Assembly: GCA_029931535.1 (NCBI GenBank)
Contig: JAQPZY010001670.1
Span: 7,874,501 to 7,938,500, forward strand
Length of the DNA stretch: 64,000 bases
DNA from: Margaritifera margaritifera
Taxonomy: Eukaryota; Mollusca; Bivalvia; Unionida; Margaritiferidae
Direction of reading: 5' to 3'
Part shown: positions 29,624 through 42,361 of the stretch, in pieces
How the letters are laid out: every line of letters starts with the position of its first letter
Position numbering within the stretch: the stretch's first letter is position 1
The notes under the pieces: generated by a model
The model's database searches: none
What the model was told of the DNA's origin: nothing
What the model saw: only the letters and a program-made list of their open reading frames with translations
Program-made: the position numbers and the translations under genes

Positions 29624-29800
29624 TCCCGGTGGGCCGCCGCAAAAAAATCCGTTTTTACCGGTGTTTTACTAGTGTGAGCAAAACCCCGGGCCTGACCCGG
29701 CAGACCGCCGCATCGGTGGGCCGGTGGGCCGTCAAAAAAATCCGTTTTTACCGGTGTTTTACTGGTGTGAGCAAAACCCCGGGCCTGTCCCGGCAGATAA
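29624..29800 (+). repeat. 93-bp tandem duplication
   Basis: CAAAAAAATCCGTTTTTACC / GGTGTTTTACT(A/G)GTGTGAG / CAAAACCCCGGGCCTG(A/T)CCC occurs at 29640 and again at 29733. It is flanked by GGTGGGCCG segments. Before it lies CAGTGGTGTACTGGCCATTG. It looks like part of a GC-rich mobile element end; the family is not identified. Confidence 0.7.
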
Positions 29801-31400
29801 GTCCAGGGCCGAGTTGCTTACCCAGTACACTCCTGCCAGCACCTTTTATTTAGTGTTAACATGTACCGCATTCTTCTTCTACATAACTGTCCACAGTTTC
29901 TTTCATCCACGATCTATCGTATGTCATTTCCATCGTGTAGTCAATGCCAAGGTCAGTCTCGCATTTTCTCGAGCGGACGTGATAATGTGAATATTTACTA
30001 TTTAAAGTAAGTTTTGACAAATAATGAATAAATATTTATATTTAACTTGTCAGTTACAATTTAATCGTAATATTTGTACGTATCCGGGATTCGCCGACTT
30101 TCATGTCCTAAGTTAGCTTCGGACAGTTGGTCAGCTTGCCGACTCTAAACAATCAGCTTGACAAAGATTGTTTTGATGCATGTCGCCAATTTTAAAGTGA
30201 GTGTTAATTGTTAATGATATAACTCGTGAGATTTCTTTGACAGGTGTGTTTGGAAATAAAAGGCACTCGTCTCTTACGATTAACCACCAGGAGGATTTCG
30301 TTCAAAGCGTAATTGATGTTACGAAAATGTAGCACCCACAAGATACTTACTGCTTGGGAAACAATTAAACGGATAAAAATAAGTGTTCTGAAATCATTTT
30401 CAGAAGTCGGGTTGTCAAATATTTTGATGTATGTCGCCGATTTCAAGATGTTTAGATGATAATTATTAAGGTGGTAAGCGGAGGCAGACGTGAGTGGACA
30501 CAACACACCCCAGACAAAAAAAGCAGAGAGTGAAATCATTTATATTTATGGAATATTTTAGTGATGGACTCATTTTTACCTTCTTTTTTTTTACTGAATG
30601 GATACTTAAATCTGCATGATCATTTGAACTTAAGTGGAAAAGCAAATAAAGAAAAATGTTATATATTAAAACATGATTAAAATTAAGTTAACCCTAACTG
30701 TTATTAGTTGTTTGATTTTTCAGTTCAAGGTCTTTTACCTAAACATCTCTCTCTCTCTCTTAAAAATCTAGCTATTCCAAGTCCTTTCCTACTTGACCAT
30801 TTGTCTGTCTATATACAGTGTTACGGCATTAACACCAAGTTTTTATCTATGATCGTTCTGATTGAAAATAATAAACATTTCTTATAGCTGTGAAATGTCG
30901 TTTCATCTGGACATATTTTAACCTTTTTCTCTTACAGAGATTTTCAGTCTATTTACCAAGCACATCATTATTCACGAGTTTGAAATTTTTGTTTTCAAAG
31001 TCATTGGCTGCTTTATGTTACTGTGTGATATTCAATTCAATGTAAGATTTCAACTATGGCTCTTCTTCGAATAACAAGAATCTAGTTTCAAACCTAACTG
31101 AACGTACACATTCAATTACAATAGTGCATAGCGTGTCTCTCGTTATTTTTAATGTGCACGATAACTTGGGTATTAATTATTTTATACCCCTTTTTCCACT
31201 ATCAATTTCTTACGTAAAGTTGATAAACCACATTTTTTTTGTTATTGTGGAATTAATATTTCAGGCTCTAATATGTAACATTTGAAATAGTCGTGTAGAC
31301 GTGTTGGTACCTCTAGATATACGTCTAAATGCCACCTAAACGTTGGTAGTCTTTCCAAAACCTTAGATTTTCTTTGATAAGTTTGATTTGTTGTTTGTTT
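29801..31400. other. no gene seen; dispersed repeat core at 30361-30400
   Basis: AT-rich sequence. 30361-30400 carries the GGATAAAAATAAGTGTTC core shared with 941-1012 and 5131-5203. Nothing else could be supported. Confidence 0.4.
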
Positions 31401-31419
31401 ACCCATTTACAGTTTATAA

Positions 31420-33450
31420 CTGACTTTAGTTGGCTCATGCCCAATCATACAAATTGTTAAGAATTCCCATAGCTTTGACCTGCCATATTTTTCATCAACT
31501 CGTATATTGCCTTCGCAATCAATGTTGTCTCACGATTGGCATAACGTATCTATTTGGTATCACGTTAAATCCTCCTCTAATTCCAGATTCAATCACCAGA
31601 AAGATATTATAGTCTAGACGTAATTAGAATTCTTCTTTCCTTAATTTTAAACCAGCATCAAGTGCTAGTTCCAGTGAACTGTAATAAATGTGCTGGATAT
31701 AATTTATAATTATTCATGCAGATATTCCTAAACCCTTCAAAAATGTCAATGATGTAAACTATCTTTTCTGCTTTAGTGGTCAGGTAAGTCACCAAGAGAT
31801 TTGAATTTAAATCCTTCATGGCATCTAGTACATACATGTAATCGTTCATCTCTTATCCATGGCCCTCGAAGACTCCAATACAATTTCTCTGTTTGTGCTA
31901 ATTTAGTTTTCTTAAACCTTTTAAAATCACCTAAGTACTCGTACGGATACATATCTTTTCCCAAAAATGTGGGTTTCATGTTTTGTAAATATTTCATGAT
32001 ACCAGTGAACTTGTCATCGTTTAGATTCTTTGCAAGTTATTCTAACGATTCTCTCATGAAGCAAAAACTATCTATGAATCTGCTTGTCCTATTTATAACA
32101 ACTTTACTGTCATTCTTTTAAACCAATAAGTTACGATATCCGTACTAAACGAAATGTAGTTTTCATCGTTATTTGCTATTATCGTCACATGTTGATCAGG
32201 CTCATGTTTTTGTTACCAGCTTCTTTATAAACAGATGAGAATCATGACCTGACAAATTGTGGATAAGGAGTGGTATATACTTTGAATTTAAATTACATTT
32301 GTTATGTGCAGAACGCCGGTGAAAGAATCATGATTTGTTACTTTGTTGTGAGTTCCTTTTCACAAATATGACATATGTTGGTCGAATTAAAGTGCTATCT
32401 CCCTTTGTGAATATCATTTCATCAGTTTTTCTTGGTCTAAGTTCTTCGTATTCAGTGCTGCAATTGTCTGCACGTCGTCGCAAAACTTTCTTATGAAGTC
32501 TCTTCCTTTGTGTGTTTTATCACATATTATACGGTATAAAGAAACATTTTATATCTTTATTCTGAACGTTAATACAAGCACTGTTCTCTTTCACCAATTG
32601 TGGTAACTTTGTGTATGATCTTCTTCTCATTAGAGAGTGTCTATCTACATGTAAATTCAAATAATCCGTCCTACCAAAATACCAATTTGTTCCTGTATTT
32701 ATTTCCTGATCAAATTTTGAGCGTAGCATATCAAACAGCCTATCAGTTACTTTTTGCGTTTCATTTCTGCTTAGGATGTTTGAAGCGTTTGCTATGTGAT
32801 ACCATTCCCCGAACAAATGTTCTACGTTCTTTTCTAATTACGACTGTAATCTCTCAATCTAGAGTTGATTTTAACAGAACAAAACTTGTAAGTTTTCTAC
32901 GTATTATCTTCTCTGAGTATGGTTAAATCTTATAAAAAAATTGTTTACAAAAAAAACCCAAGTACAAATCTTCATCATTTCCACGAAAAATGTTACATCT
33001 CTATTAAACGCGTTCTGAAGCCATATCTATGCTACAATGTTAAATCTCTATTAAACGGGTTCTGAAGCCATCTGGTGATATCTATGCTTCTATTTCGCTT
33101 GTTTATTTTATTAATTTCCCCTCTAGATGAAAGACGGATTGTTATTTTTTCCTGTGGTGCTTGTCGTTTTAGAATCAAGAATTGAAGAAATTTATATAGT
33201 ACTATTTTTTCAATAAAAAATGTAGTTGAAATTTATTCTTCCTGTGGTTATACACGTATCTTCTTGAAAGGAGCATTATTTTCATTACGATACCAATTTG
33301 ATCTTATCAAGTTAACACACTCTTTACATCTCTCGTCTAGAGCCATTTCATCTGGTCGACATTTACTTACCATGCTATTTACATATGAATCTGGACGATT
33401 GTTCTTGTTCTCTAATAGCATTGTGCCATACACACCGTATTAGGTTTTCC
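31420..33450 (-). pseudogene. Polinton/Maverick protein-primed DNA polymerase B remnant
   Basis: Minus-strand pieces follow polymerase order. MALDERCKECVNLIRSNWYR (about 33350) comes first, then WYFGRTDYLNLHVDRHSLM and SACINVQNKDIKCFFIP (32700-32535). The exonuclease-side segment is MYPYEYLGDFKRFKKTKLA (31950) to IIDIFEGFRNICMNNYKLYP (31700). Last comes IFLVIESGIRGGFNVIPNR (31600), with a degraded motif A, MGILNNLYDWA (31460), in which the catalytic aspartate is missing. The order and spacing match the plus-strand fragment at 46.3-47.8 kb. Many stops; dead. Confidence 0.78.
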
Positions 33451-33473
33451 AATCGCCAATAATTATATTTTTT

Positions 33474-33478
33474 GTGTG

Positions 33479-33537
<59 letters not shown>
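33474..33537. repeat. (GT)n microsatellite
   Basis: GT dinucleotides with one C interruption, followed by GGGGGAGGGGGG. Confidence 0.97.
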
Positions 33538-33540
<3 letters not shown>

Positions 33541-33949
33541 GGGGAGGGGGGCTATTCTGACTCTTGCAAAAATAAACTGGGAAGATACTGAACCCATTTC
33601 TTTGATAATATTTATAGCGTTCTTTCCCAATCCTATTTGTATCTGTTTATATCCATTATTGCTGATGGTGGAAATGTTATTGTCGGACAACATTGTCTTG
33701 TAATACTAGCATGCGTGTTGAGACCTCTAAATCATCGTACAAATAAATTAATATCTGTACTTCGGTATAATTATAATTATAATTGGCTTGATTGTATTTT
33801 GAGTTGAATTGGAGAAACCAGTTTTCTGTTTGACCTGGTGTAGCTTCCATTTATTTATCAAAACAATATTTTCCGTATGCTTCGGACGGTTAAAATAATT
33901 ATTTTATTCTTTCTATTTCATGAGCGTATACTTTTACCAGTCATTGTTT

Positions 33950-34448
33950 TCAACCTTGTACACGTCATATTATTTGTCGTATAGATATAACTCCTTCTTG
34001 TAAAATATCCTCTCAATATTCCCTCCATTTAGGTCATCCAATATATACGTACAGTAGGGTTACCTAACATCACCTTCTTCATTTTCAAATATTTCTTCCA
34101 TAAAATTAGGCAGGTAGCCTTTTATAAATGTAGATTATATTCTTAGATCCTAAACATCTGACCACATCTGGCGCTCGTTGACCAGTAGTACATGTTATTA
34201 TAACCATCGATTACCTTATCCAATTCATTTACCTATTTTCTAGTTTCGTGTTGTGTAAAATATTTCCACATTCTAGTTTTCAGTATTCTATTAAACCTTT
34301 TTATTACAGATGCTTTTTTTTATCAGAGAACGTAGAAAAGTATTCGATAAATTCTTCTGCAATAACTCCTTTACCTTGTGGTTGAAGAATTCTGTACCTT
34401 CCTCGAACTGTATCAATTTCTGGTTTTCTCTCTTTAATCATTTGCCTC

Positions 34449-34522
<74 letters not shown>

Positions 34523-34750
34523 TCCCCAGTTGTTGCATTCTGGAGAAGATATCTATCACATGCTTCTTGCATGATTGCATGTCAGTAATGTCTGCTTGAG
34601 ATTGAACGACTGCATGAATTCGTAAATACTTTTGCACGTAAATTCTTTTTCTTGCTAGCTTGTGTATTGTGAAGGTAGATTAGCCATTCCTTCAATTCAG
34701 CGTATTTTCTTTTCTTTTTGTTCTGTTTCATATGTTCCATCAATAGAGCG
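33950..34750 (-). pseudogene. Polinton-type retroviral-like integrase remnant
   Basis: From about 34750 on the minus strand: ELKEWL, IHKLARKRIYVQ, ADITDMQSCKKHVIDIFSRM (first catalytic aspartate region), then a (TA)n interruption. Next come EEGTEFFNHKVKELL and KASVIKRFNRILKTRMWKYF, in which the catalytic glutamate position is lysine. The C-terminal part is TFIKGYLPNFMEEIFENEEG and YILDDLNGGNIERIFYKKEL. This segment order is that of Polinton/Maverick integrases. It lies just upstream (same strand) of the polymerase remnant, so both belong to one dead element. Frameshifts separate the pieces. Confidence 0.77.
34449..34520. repeat. (TA)n microsatellite
   Basis: TA dinucleotides interrupting the integrase remnant. 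Confidence 0.97.
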
Positions 34751-36244
34751 GTGATAGCAACTGGACTTTCGAGATCTTAGCAGAGACAGTTCAAATATTC
34801 TTCTTTATCAGTGATTTATGCTACAATTATTGTCCCACTTAAAATGAGCTCCATTATAATCAAATTAAAGTATTTGAAGAAATAGTTATCTTCTTTTGTT
34901 TTGTTTTTACTCTTGTAATAAAGCAAGGATATCAATACCTAAAAGTAATTTTTATTTATTTTCTCGGTTGCGAAGAGTAAAGTATGGTCTAACATTGTCC
35001 TCTAGAAATATAACTTTTGAGAAAATAAAACCAAGTATATGCCTATCTCTAGCATAAAAAGGATATTCGACTTTAGTTTAAAAGACAGGAGAAGTACAGT
35101 TAACTTTTAGTGCGAATGACATGGAAATCAAAAGCTTTTATATTCTCTCCAGTGGACAAAGCAAAACGTCAAAATATTTGAGATACGATACAGGTATTAA
35201 TTTCACTTTCGACTGTTAAATGTATAGATTCTTTTTCGGCTCTCTTTGTACAGAGGTAAGACCTTTCAACTTTTTTTCAAATCTCTCTACAACGACTCAA
35301 CAAAAATACGTTGAATTTACCAAAAAAACACAGCATTAAAGCGGTCTCTGGAACTTTAATGTATGAATTGCCACTAATAAATTCCAGGTAAAAAAAAACA
35401 AAGTTCAATATTGGTATGAAATTATTTATTAGACTAAGAGGATGAAAGAGACGATGTCAAAATATTAAATGTTAAAGATCCAGTTTTAAAAGATTATATT
35501 GCTTGTCTTTAATGATCCCCTCAAGGTGATTTGTCAAATGTAAAGTATTCATTTCATGTATTTATCATATTGGATTCACGTGTATAAACTTCTTACATAC
35601 ACAAGTGTATACAGTACCCCAGTAGTGCATAACTTCCAGTAATCCTGAATATTAATCTCGATTCTTTCATTATACTTAAATATTAAGAAGTGTAAACAGC
35701 GCTCACACAGTTTATTTATAGCAACCTGAGTTTTTGTTGTTTGAAGGGTTTAAAATAATACACACCGAACACGATTGTGACCGATAATCATTTGTGAGCC
35801 ATTCTGTGTGTATTCAGTTGCACACTTTCCTTCGCAATGCTAAGGATATAAACCGATCTCTAAGAACGCAAATTATCAGTATCTCCTTGACGAGCGAAAT
35901 GAAGAATCCGTTGTTGTAAGGACTGCAAGGCAGACGATTCTGTATTATTCAAACGACAGGAGGATTAAAGTGAAAGTGCAACAACAGTGGCAGTTGAAAT
36001 AATATTTTATTTTTTTTGAACACAAGTTGTCAGGATTTTACATATTCGCCTACATCACCACCTGACCTGGTTTATGGGACATTACCTTAAATTATTTGTT
36101 CCTGATCTTTTCATGTGTTCCTTTACTTAGACACAACACACACATATGCACACATACAGACACATACATTCACAATTATTGTACACAAAGACACACTCGC
36201 ATACAAACCCCAAGATGTTTTAAATTGCCTATTTGCTTGCTGGG
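34751..36244. other. no gene seen
   Basis: AT-rich. It may contain further Polinton decay, but no motif was recognised. A short ACACA-rich stretch lies at 36130-36200. Confidence 0.35.
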
Positions 36245-39200
36245 TTTTTTTTATTTTAAAAAAAAATGTACCAAAAGTTGACAATAAGTTCCACTTTTTC
36301 TAAACTCATCACCTCTGTTATTCACTTTGGCGACATAATTTTCCAGCGTTTTATATGATAAAACAAAATTTTTATAATAGGTTAGATATGGGATTTTTGA
36401 TGCACAACGTGATCTGTATATAACATAATTTCCAATCAAAATTAGGAATTTAATAAGATCATCAAAGTTGTTATTCCTATAAAGACATCTTTTCGTGTAA
36501 TTCTAAAATTTGGATCGTAAGTTTGGATCCATTCCACAAATAGTTTCCAAAAGTGTTCAGTAACTGAACAGTCATAGAATAAGTGCTCAATTTTGTTCTA
36601 TTCCCTCATTACAAAAGGTACATTTATCATTATCACTTAAGTTAATCTTTTTTAAAAACTGGTTTGTGGCAATATTTCTATGGAGAAATCTCAAATTATA
36701 GCTAATCAGCTAAGTGTCTTTTGTACAAAGTTTAGCCAAAACAAAAGAGTTGGTCCATTCATTTGCACCAATTGCACACTCTAGCTGCCTGGACCAAGTT
36801 TCATGTTTACCATTTGGCTTTTGTATCATGGTTCTTATTAGGTCTTCATAAATAAATGTATTCTTTTCTCTTACCCTAATGAGTGTCGTTTTGTCCAAAA
36901 CTACATGAAAACTATTTCCAGAGCAAAGTACTGTATAAAATTATTAGTTTGTGTTTTTTGTTTTATTTCATCAAAACTTAATAGAGATCCTTGTGCATCA
37001 AAAAAGATGTTGAATAAGTACAACACCGTTTGTTCTCCACCTTGTGTATGATTTAAAATTATCTATAGTAACTAAATTAAGAATATCTTGAGACAAGTAT
37101 TCATGGACAGTAGATGGTTCATTTTTCCATTGTGATAAAGCATAAATAACTTCACGCCAAAAATATTTTTAATTGATTTAGAAATTTCTTTTAATTTATT
37201 TTTTCCTAATTTAAATAACAGTGTACCTCCATATTTTCCAAATATTTGTTCAGAAACCAGTTTTTGCCACAAACCATCTTCGTTTAGTAAAACACCCCTA
37301 ATCCAGGAAAGTTTTATATAACACACAAATGAATGCAAGTGAATCATATTGAATCCCACTTCCTTAAAAGAAGCTATAAGAGTGTCTCTTTTTACCCTCT
37401 CAGTTTTACCGCCCCAAATAAACTGGAAAAATAATGTATTTAGTTCATTTTCTTTATGGGGTTGAGGAATTCGCTGAGCTGCAAAAAGATGAATGAATGT
37501 AGGCAAAATCAAGGACCTTATCAAGTAATTTTTCCAATAAAGGATACATTTCTTCTGATCCACCAACCAAGCAGTTTCTTTACTTCCTTTAATTTCGTGG
37601 AATAATTAAGTTCTACTATATCCATTCAAAGAGAAATTACTCCCATTAATCTAAAATTGGACATTGACCAGTTAATATCAATTTCCGGACATATTTTTTC
37701 ATTAGACATTTTTTTATTTCCAATCCAAATTTCTTTTAATTTCAAAACATTGCAGTACAAACCTGATATCAAGGCAAAGTCATTTAAAATCTGCATGGTT
37801 GTCTTCAAGGACAAATGAGAACCATCTAATAATAGAAAAGCATAATCAGCGTACTGCCCTAATTTGAACTCCATTTCATTATAGAAAATGCCTCTAATAG
37901 GCGTGTTCTTTTTTAGTTCTATTGCAAGAAGTTCAATTCCTATTATAAATAAATAGAGTGATAAATGGTCTCCTTGGCGACAACCTCTCTCCAAATTAAA
38001 ACATGGGGATAAATGTCCATTATTAATGACACAACGTTTTGATTTATTGCAAAGTACTCTGAACCAGTGACAAATTAGTTCTCCAAAGTTAAAAGATTTC
38101 AGAGCAATTTCCAGAAAGTCCGATTCAACCGAGTCTAAAGCCTTTTCAAAGTCTATCAATAGGAGAAGACCACATTCATTTTTTTCCTCAAGATATTGCA
38201 TCAGGTCATACAAGAGTCTTGCATTATCACCAATAAATCTCCCTTTCATAAAACCCTTTTGGGTGTCACTAATGATAAACTGGAGGACTTTCTTGACCCT
38301 ATTAGCAATCGACGCCGAAGCAATCTTGTAATCTACATTAAGTAGTGAGATTGGTCTCCAATTTTTTAAAATAAATTTCCTGTCTTTATCTTCTTTAGGA
38401 ATGCAAGTAATGTTTCCCCGAGACCGAAATTCTGAAAAATGTTGCATATCGTATCCAGTGTTTAGAGACCTAAAGAGGAAACTGCCTAGATCTTTCCAAA
38501 AATTGTTTAGAATTCGACAGTAAATCCATCGGAAACAGGGCTAGTTTCATTTTTTATATTATTTAGTGCTATGCCACATTCCTCAAAAATTAACTTACCT
38601 TCACACGAGCTTCTTTTAAAATCTAAAAGTTTTTTTATCATAATTAAAAAAGTGGATACGAGTTTGTAAATTATTTTTGTTTTTGCTTTGGTATAATTTT
38701 TCATGAAAATCTTTCTGTTGATTTAATATATCTTTTTGACATGTTACCCTTGTTCCATCTTCCGTAATTAATTCTTTTTTTGTTTTGTTTGTGTAATTTC
38801 TCATTTCAAGATTAAGAAAATATTTTGAGTTTTTCATCAGACTCATACAGCCTTGCTTTTGATCTTAAATTTACACCTTCCACCTCTTTTTTCCTAAATT
38901 CTTCTACAAATTTATTTATTTATTTATTTATTTATTTATTTTTGTTTAGTTCTTTGATCATAGTGGAGTTATTATTTTGATTCACTAAAGTATGTAAGGT
39001 ATGTCGTTCAGCTTCAATTTTCCCGAAATTTTGTTTCTTCTGTTTTGCCTTAGCTTGTGAATACCTAATTGATTCTGATCTCATAATCATTTTAAGGATT
39101 TCAAAAAAGAATTGATCATTACAAGTTAGTTTCACCTGAAGTGGGTTTTTCTTATCACCTTCACCATATTATTCTTCTACTGTGTTGGTTATACAATTCC

Positions 39201-39600
39201 TTTTACCAATTGATTATATTAATTTTGCTTTAATAGCTTTGAACTGAATTTCCAGTACCAAGGACCTCGAGGTAATGCAGATATAGAAAATTTTAGTGTT
39301 ATTGCTGAATGATCTGTTTTTTAGCAGAAATAATAGAGGAGTCTATACAATTTGAAAACATGTCCTCAGAGATTAAAAAATAGTCCAGTCTACTCTGTTT
39401 CACAGGGTTTGCCCGTCGCCAAGTAAATACTCTACTGTCAGGATTGACTGTTCTCCATGGATCAAGTAAATCAATTTGATTCTTGATGTCCTGGACTGCT
39501 TCGTGGGCCAGAAATAATAATTCTTATTTCCATGGAATATTAGAAGAAATAAAAATATTTCATAACAATGAAAAACGTATAAGTGTTTCAAATATTGGAG
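36245..39600 (-). mobile_element. second L1/Tx1-like LINE, 5'-truncated, decayed
   Basis: Only ORF2 is present: endonuclease C-terminus (39590-39280), linker (39135-38616), RT (38447-37626) and C-terminal region (37566-36250). An A-rich tract on the minus strand at about 36255-36245 may be the 3' tail. The 5' part (ORF1 and most of the endonuclease) is absent, the usual 5' truncation. Confidence 0.85.
36251..39590 (-). pseudogene. LINE ORF2 with altered YADD box
   Basis: NPVKQSRLDYFLISEDMF (about 39400-39350) is the end of the endonuclease. RT has ITCIPKEDKDRKFILKNWRP, then SDTQKGFMKGRFIGDNARLL, LLIDFEKALDSVESDFLE and CFNLERGCRQGDHLS. The catalytic box reads QYADYAFLLLDGS (near 37850), with TAT where the second aspartate belongs. 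The C-terminal part includes LLNEDGLWQKLVSEQIFGKY (37290) and TNQFLKKINLSDNDKCTFCN (36670-36600), a Cys motif typical of this LINE group. Stops and frameshifts are present. Confidence 0.86.
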
Positions 39601-39825
39601 AAAAAACTACACATATTTTCATTGTTTCTTTCTTATAATTTCTGTGCATTCTACATTTTTGAAGATTTCAGAATAGACTTTTTAATTTTACAAATGTTTT
39701 GAAGTTATTACAGAGGTAGGTGAAGTATTAAATATACATTGAAAAATAAGAATTCAGTATAGACTGCACTCATTACAATATATTCCGTCTCTTGCTGCAG
39801 TTTTGGTTTCTAGTCGGATTCGTTA

Positions 39826-40580
39826 TGTTACGACTCTATGGTCTAAGAAAAATGTAACAGAAAGAAAGTGAAACCAACAAATCAAGTAAAAATCAACAAG
39901 CAATTTATTACTAGATAATTAAAATGAAAAATCAAAAAGTCACTTACAGTAATGTGTTTTGAAATCCTAATAATCCAATAAGAATGATTGTTCTAATCAC
40001 AAGTCCTAAATATAGAATGTTCCGAATTCACGGCTGTGTCCTTGAATGTTATTATGTGCTAATGGTCTCCAAAGTCCTGATGTACTAGTAATCTTTGATG
40101 TGCTGATGTCAAAATGAAGTATTCCAAAATATCTGAATATAAGTTCACATAAATTCCAAAATCATCAATTAAAAATCCAAAATCCAAAAGTTTGTGAGCA
40201 CTGTTATAATCCAATGAATATTTAAAATAATTCCTCTCTTAGAATTTGGAATGAATTTTCACAACTGTAATAGCTCTTTACAAGACTGATGGTAATGTCA
40301 AAACTGAATAAATGTCCACCAAACATGGCATATATAAAGATTGGTCACATGACAGAATGTTCTAGAATATGAGTCATCTTAATGGAATTTTTACTTGTAA
40401 ACAAAAATCAACCTTGACCTTCAAATTGAGAAAACATATTGATCAAAACAACCTAATTCAAGGACACTAGTTAAACATGTTTTTCCTGATAAACATAAAG
40501 ATTTAAGCAAATATTAAAGTGAAGAAACATTTATAATTTCCTAAAATATTTATAATATTATATAAACATAATACGTAACA
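39826..40580 (-). repeat. solo LTR of the Gmr1-like element
   Basis: The reverse complement of the LTRs at 17440-18193 and 23291-24045, full length (755 bp, TG...CA), with no internal element sequence next to it. GTTA flanks both sides (39822-39825 and 40581-40584), a possible target duplication. It arose by LTR-LTR recombination. Confidence 0.95.
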
Positions 40581-40659
40581 GTTATGACTAATTTTCAGGC
40601 GATAGATATCACATGATAATGATTAACAATTTGAACAGTTATTTCATGTGACTATAGAC

Positions 40660-40860
40660 CATAGCATATACTCACTCATGTGTGATTATATGCAATCCAA
40701 TCGCGGTTTTATTACCAAATAAAAATTATGTTAAAATCACTCATGTATGATTAAATGTTATCTTATCCCGGTTGGATTACTAGAAAAGACTAACGTAATA
40801 ATTACTTAAGTGTGATTATTTGACTTCTAATTACGGTTGGATTACTTCACTGGACTACAG
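40660..40860. repeat. degenerate ~66-bp repeat
   Basis: Three loosely similar units with CACTCATGTGTGATTATATG and CGGTTGGATTAC. The rest of 40581-42360 contains only the small frame at 41187-41375. Confidence 0.45.
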
Positions 40861-41186
40861 TAACAAAACATGACTATATCGTTTCAGTTTACATTCACTG
40901 ACTGCAGTGTGAACATCTGGGTGTTTGCTATATATATCTCTTGCTTCAATTAAATCAAAAACATATACATTTACTCTCATTTTATTTTACTCTTTAATTT
41001 GGTTTGGTAATTTCTCCTTACCTTTTTATCACTCTCTTGCAAATATTTATTTTGTGATTCTCAGTTTTCTTTTTTATGTTCTTTAAGTTCTCTTCCACAT
41101 ACTTCTGGCATATTTTGTTGAATCTGATGACAATGACGGTTGCACCAAACATTTGGATCTGCCCTTAAATCAATCGGCCCACCATC

Positions 41187-41375
41187 ATGGCGGCCCTCCC
41201 CTTAAAATATTATCGAAAATCTCGCGGCAAATCTGCCCTTAGGCAGATTGCCAGATGGGCAAGTCCTCAAGTTTTTGAAGATATAGATGATAGAGCTTGT
41301 GGAAGCAATAACAATGAAAAGTCAAAAGAGGAGAAGGAAAAGAAAGTAGCTTCAGAAGCAAGTCAACGCGGCTAG
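41187..41375 (+). CDS. hypothetical 62-residue ORF, possible first exon
   Basis: Not recognised. ATG is in a favourable context (CCACCATCATGGCG). The protein begins MAALPLKYYRKSRGKSALRQ, is basic, then has a charged tail EKSKEEKEKKVASEASQRG. Codon makeup is less AT-rich than the surroundings. A GT-containing site follows the stop (CAGGTAATTT at about 41379). It could be a real 5' exon or chance. Confidence 0.25.
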   Translation: MAALPLKYYRKSRGKSALRQIARWASPQVFEDIDDRACGSNNNEKSKEEKEKKVASEASQRG

Positions 41376-42361
41376 CAAACAGGTAATTTGTCTTACAGTG
41401 AAAGCCCCATGTCAATACAACCATTCATTTAAAAGGAGTAGCAATAACAATACTTTTAATTAGATGATATTGGATGTCAGATGGGTACCATTTTGATACT
41501 GTGACAAAACACAAATACTGAATTATTTTTTATGTCTAAAAGGGAGAGTTTAATAGAATACATCTTATCAAACATTAAAATCAACAAAAAGGGTTGTGAA
41601 AAGAAAGGAAAATGTTGAACAGTACATTTTCGCCTGTTGCATATAACCTAAATATTCCGTACACAGAACTGTATACTGCTGCAGATAAAATATTTGTGAA
41701 TGTTTGATATTGATATGGCGCCCGATATTAAATAGAGAAATATAAAGGAAACAGAAAAGATGAAAAACTAAAAATTTTAAATTTAGGATTAAATAAAGCA
41801 CAGGAAATCATTTGCAAACATTACATAGAACAAACAGCTATAATCATTTTAAGACACGATTATTCACTTTATTTCAAAATGAAAAAAAGAAGAAAAGATA
41901 AATATTAACAGAGGAGAAATACTACCACTGCACATGAAGTCAGAGAGTAGCAGTTAATACATAGGAGTCTGGAAAAGAAAATTATCATAAGTTATTGTTA
42001 CCTACTTTTAAGGGATCGCTTCTGGAAGATAACTTTTGCAATGACTCATAATGCCTTTGGGTTTAATGTAGCTCCAAACTCTAAGGTAAAAATTACAACA
42101 TAGGGCAAATAGGTCACAGCAACAAATGGTGGAAGGGGATAATTTATAACTATTTGGTATCAATTGACATAGTACAGAATGCTTGAGGGGATATACATAA
42201 TAAACCTACAAATGCCTTCATTTTGTTTTATAATGTATTAAAGGTGGATAACTACTCCACAGGATTGACGATTGACTTACATTATTTGACCTCGAAAGCT
42301 GCTTTTATTTGTCTCTTAAAGGAAACTCTAGAGCAAACATTTTTCCACGCCGTGAAAAGCA

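Noticed and set aside
34310..34637. Frames containing long I-Y repeats
   Set aside because: These are translations of a (TA)n microsatellite, although the flanking minus-strand residues belong to a degraded integrase.
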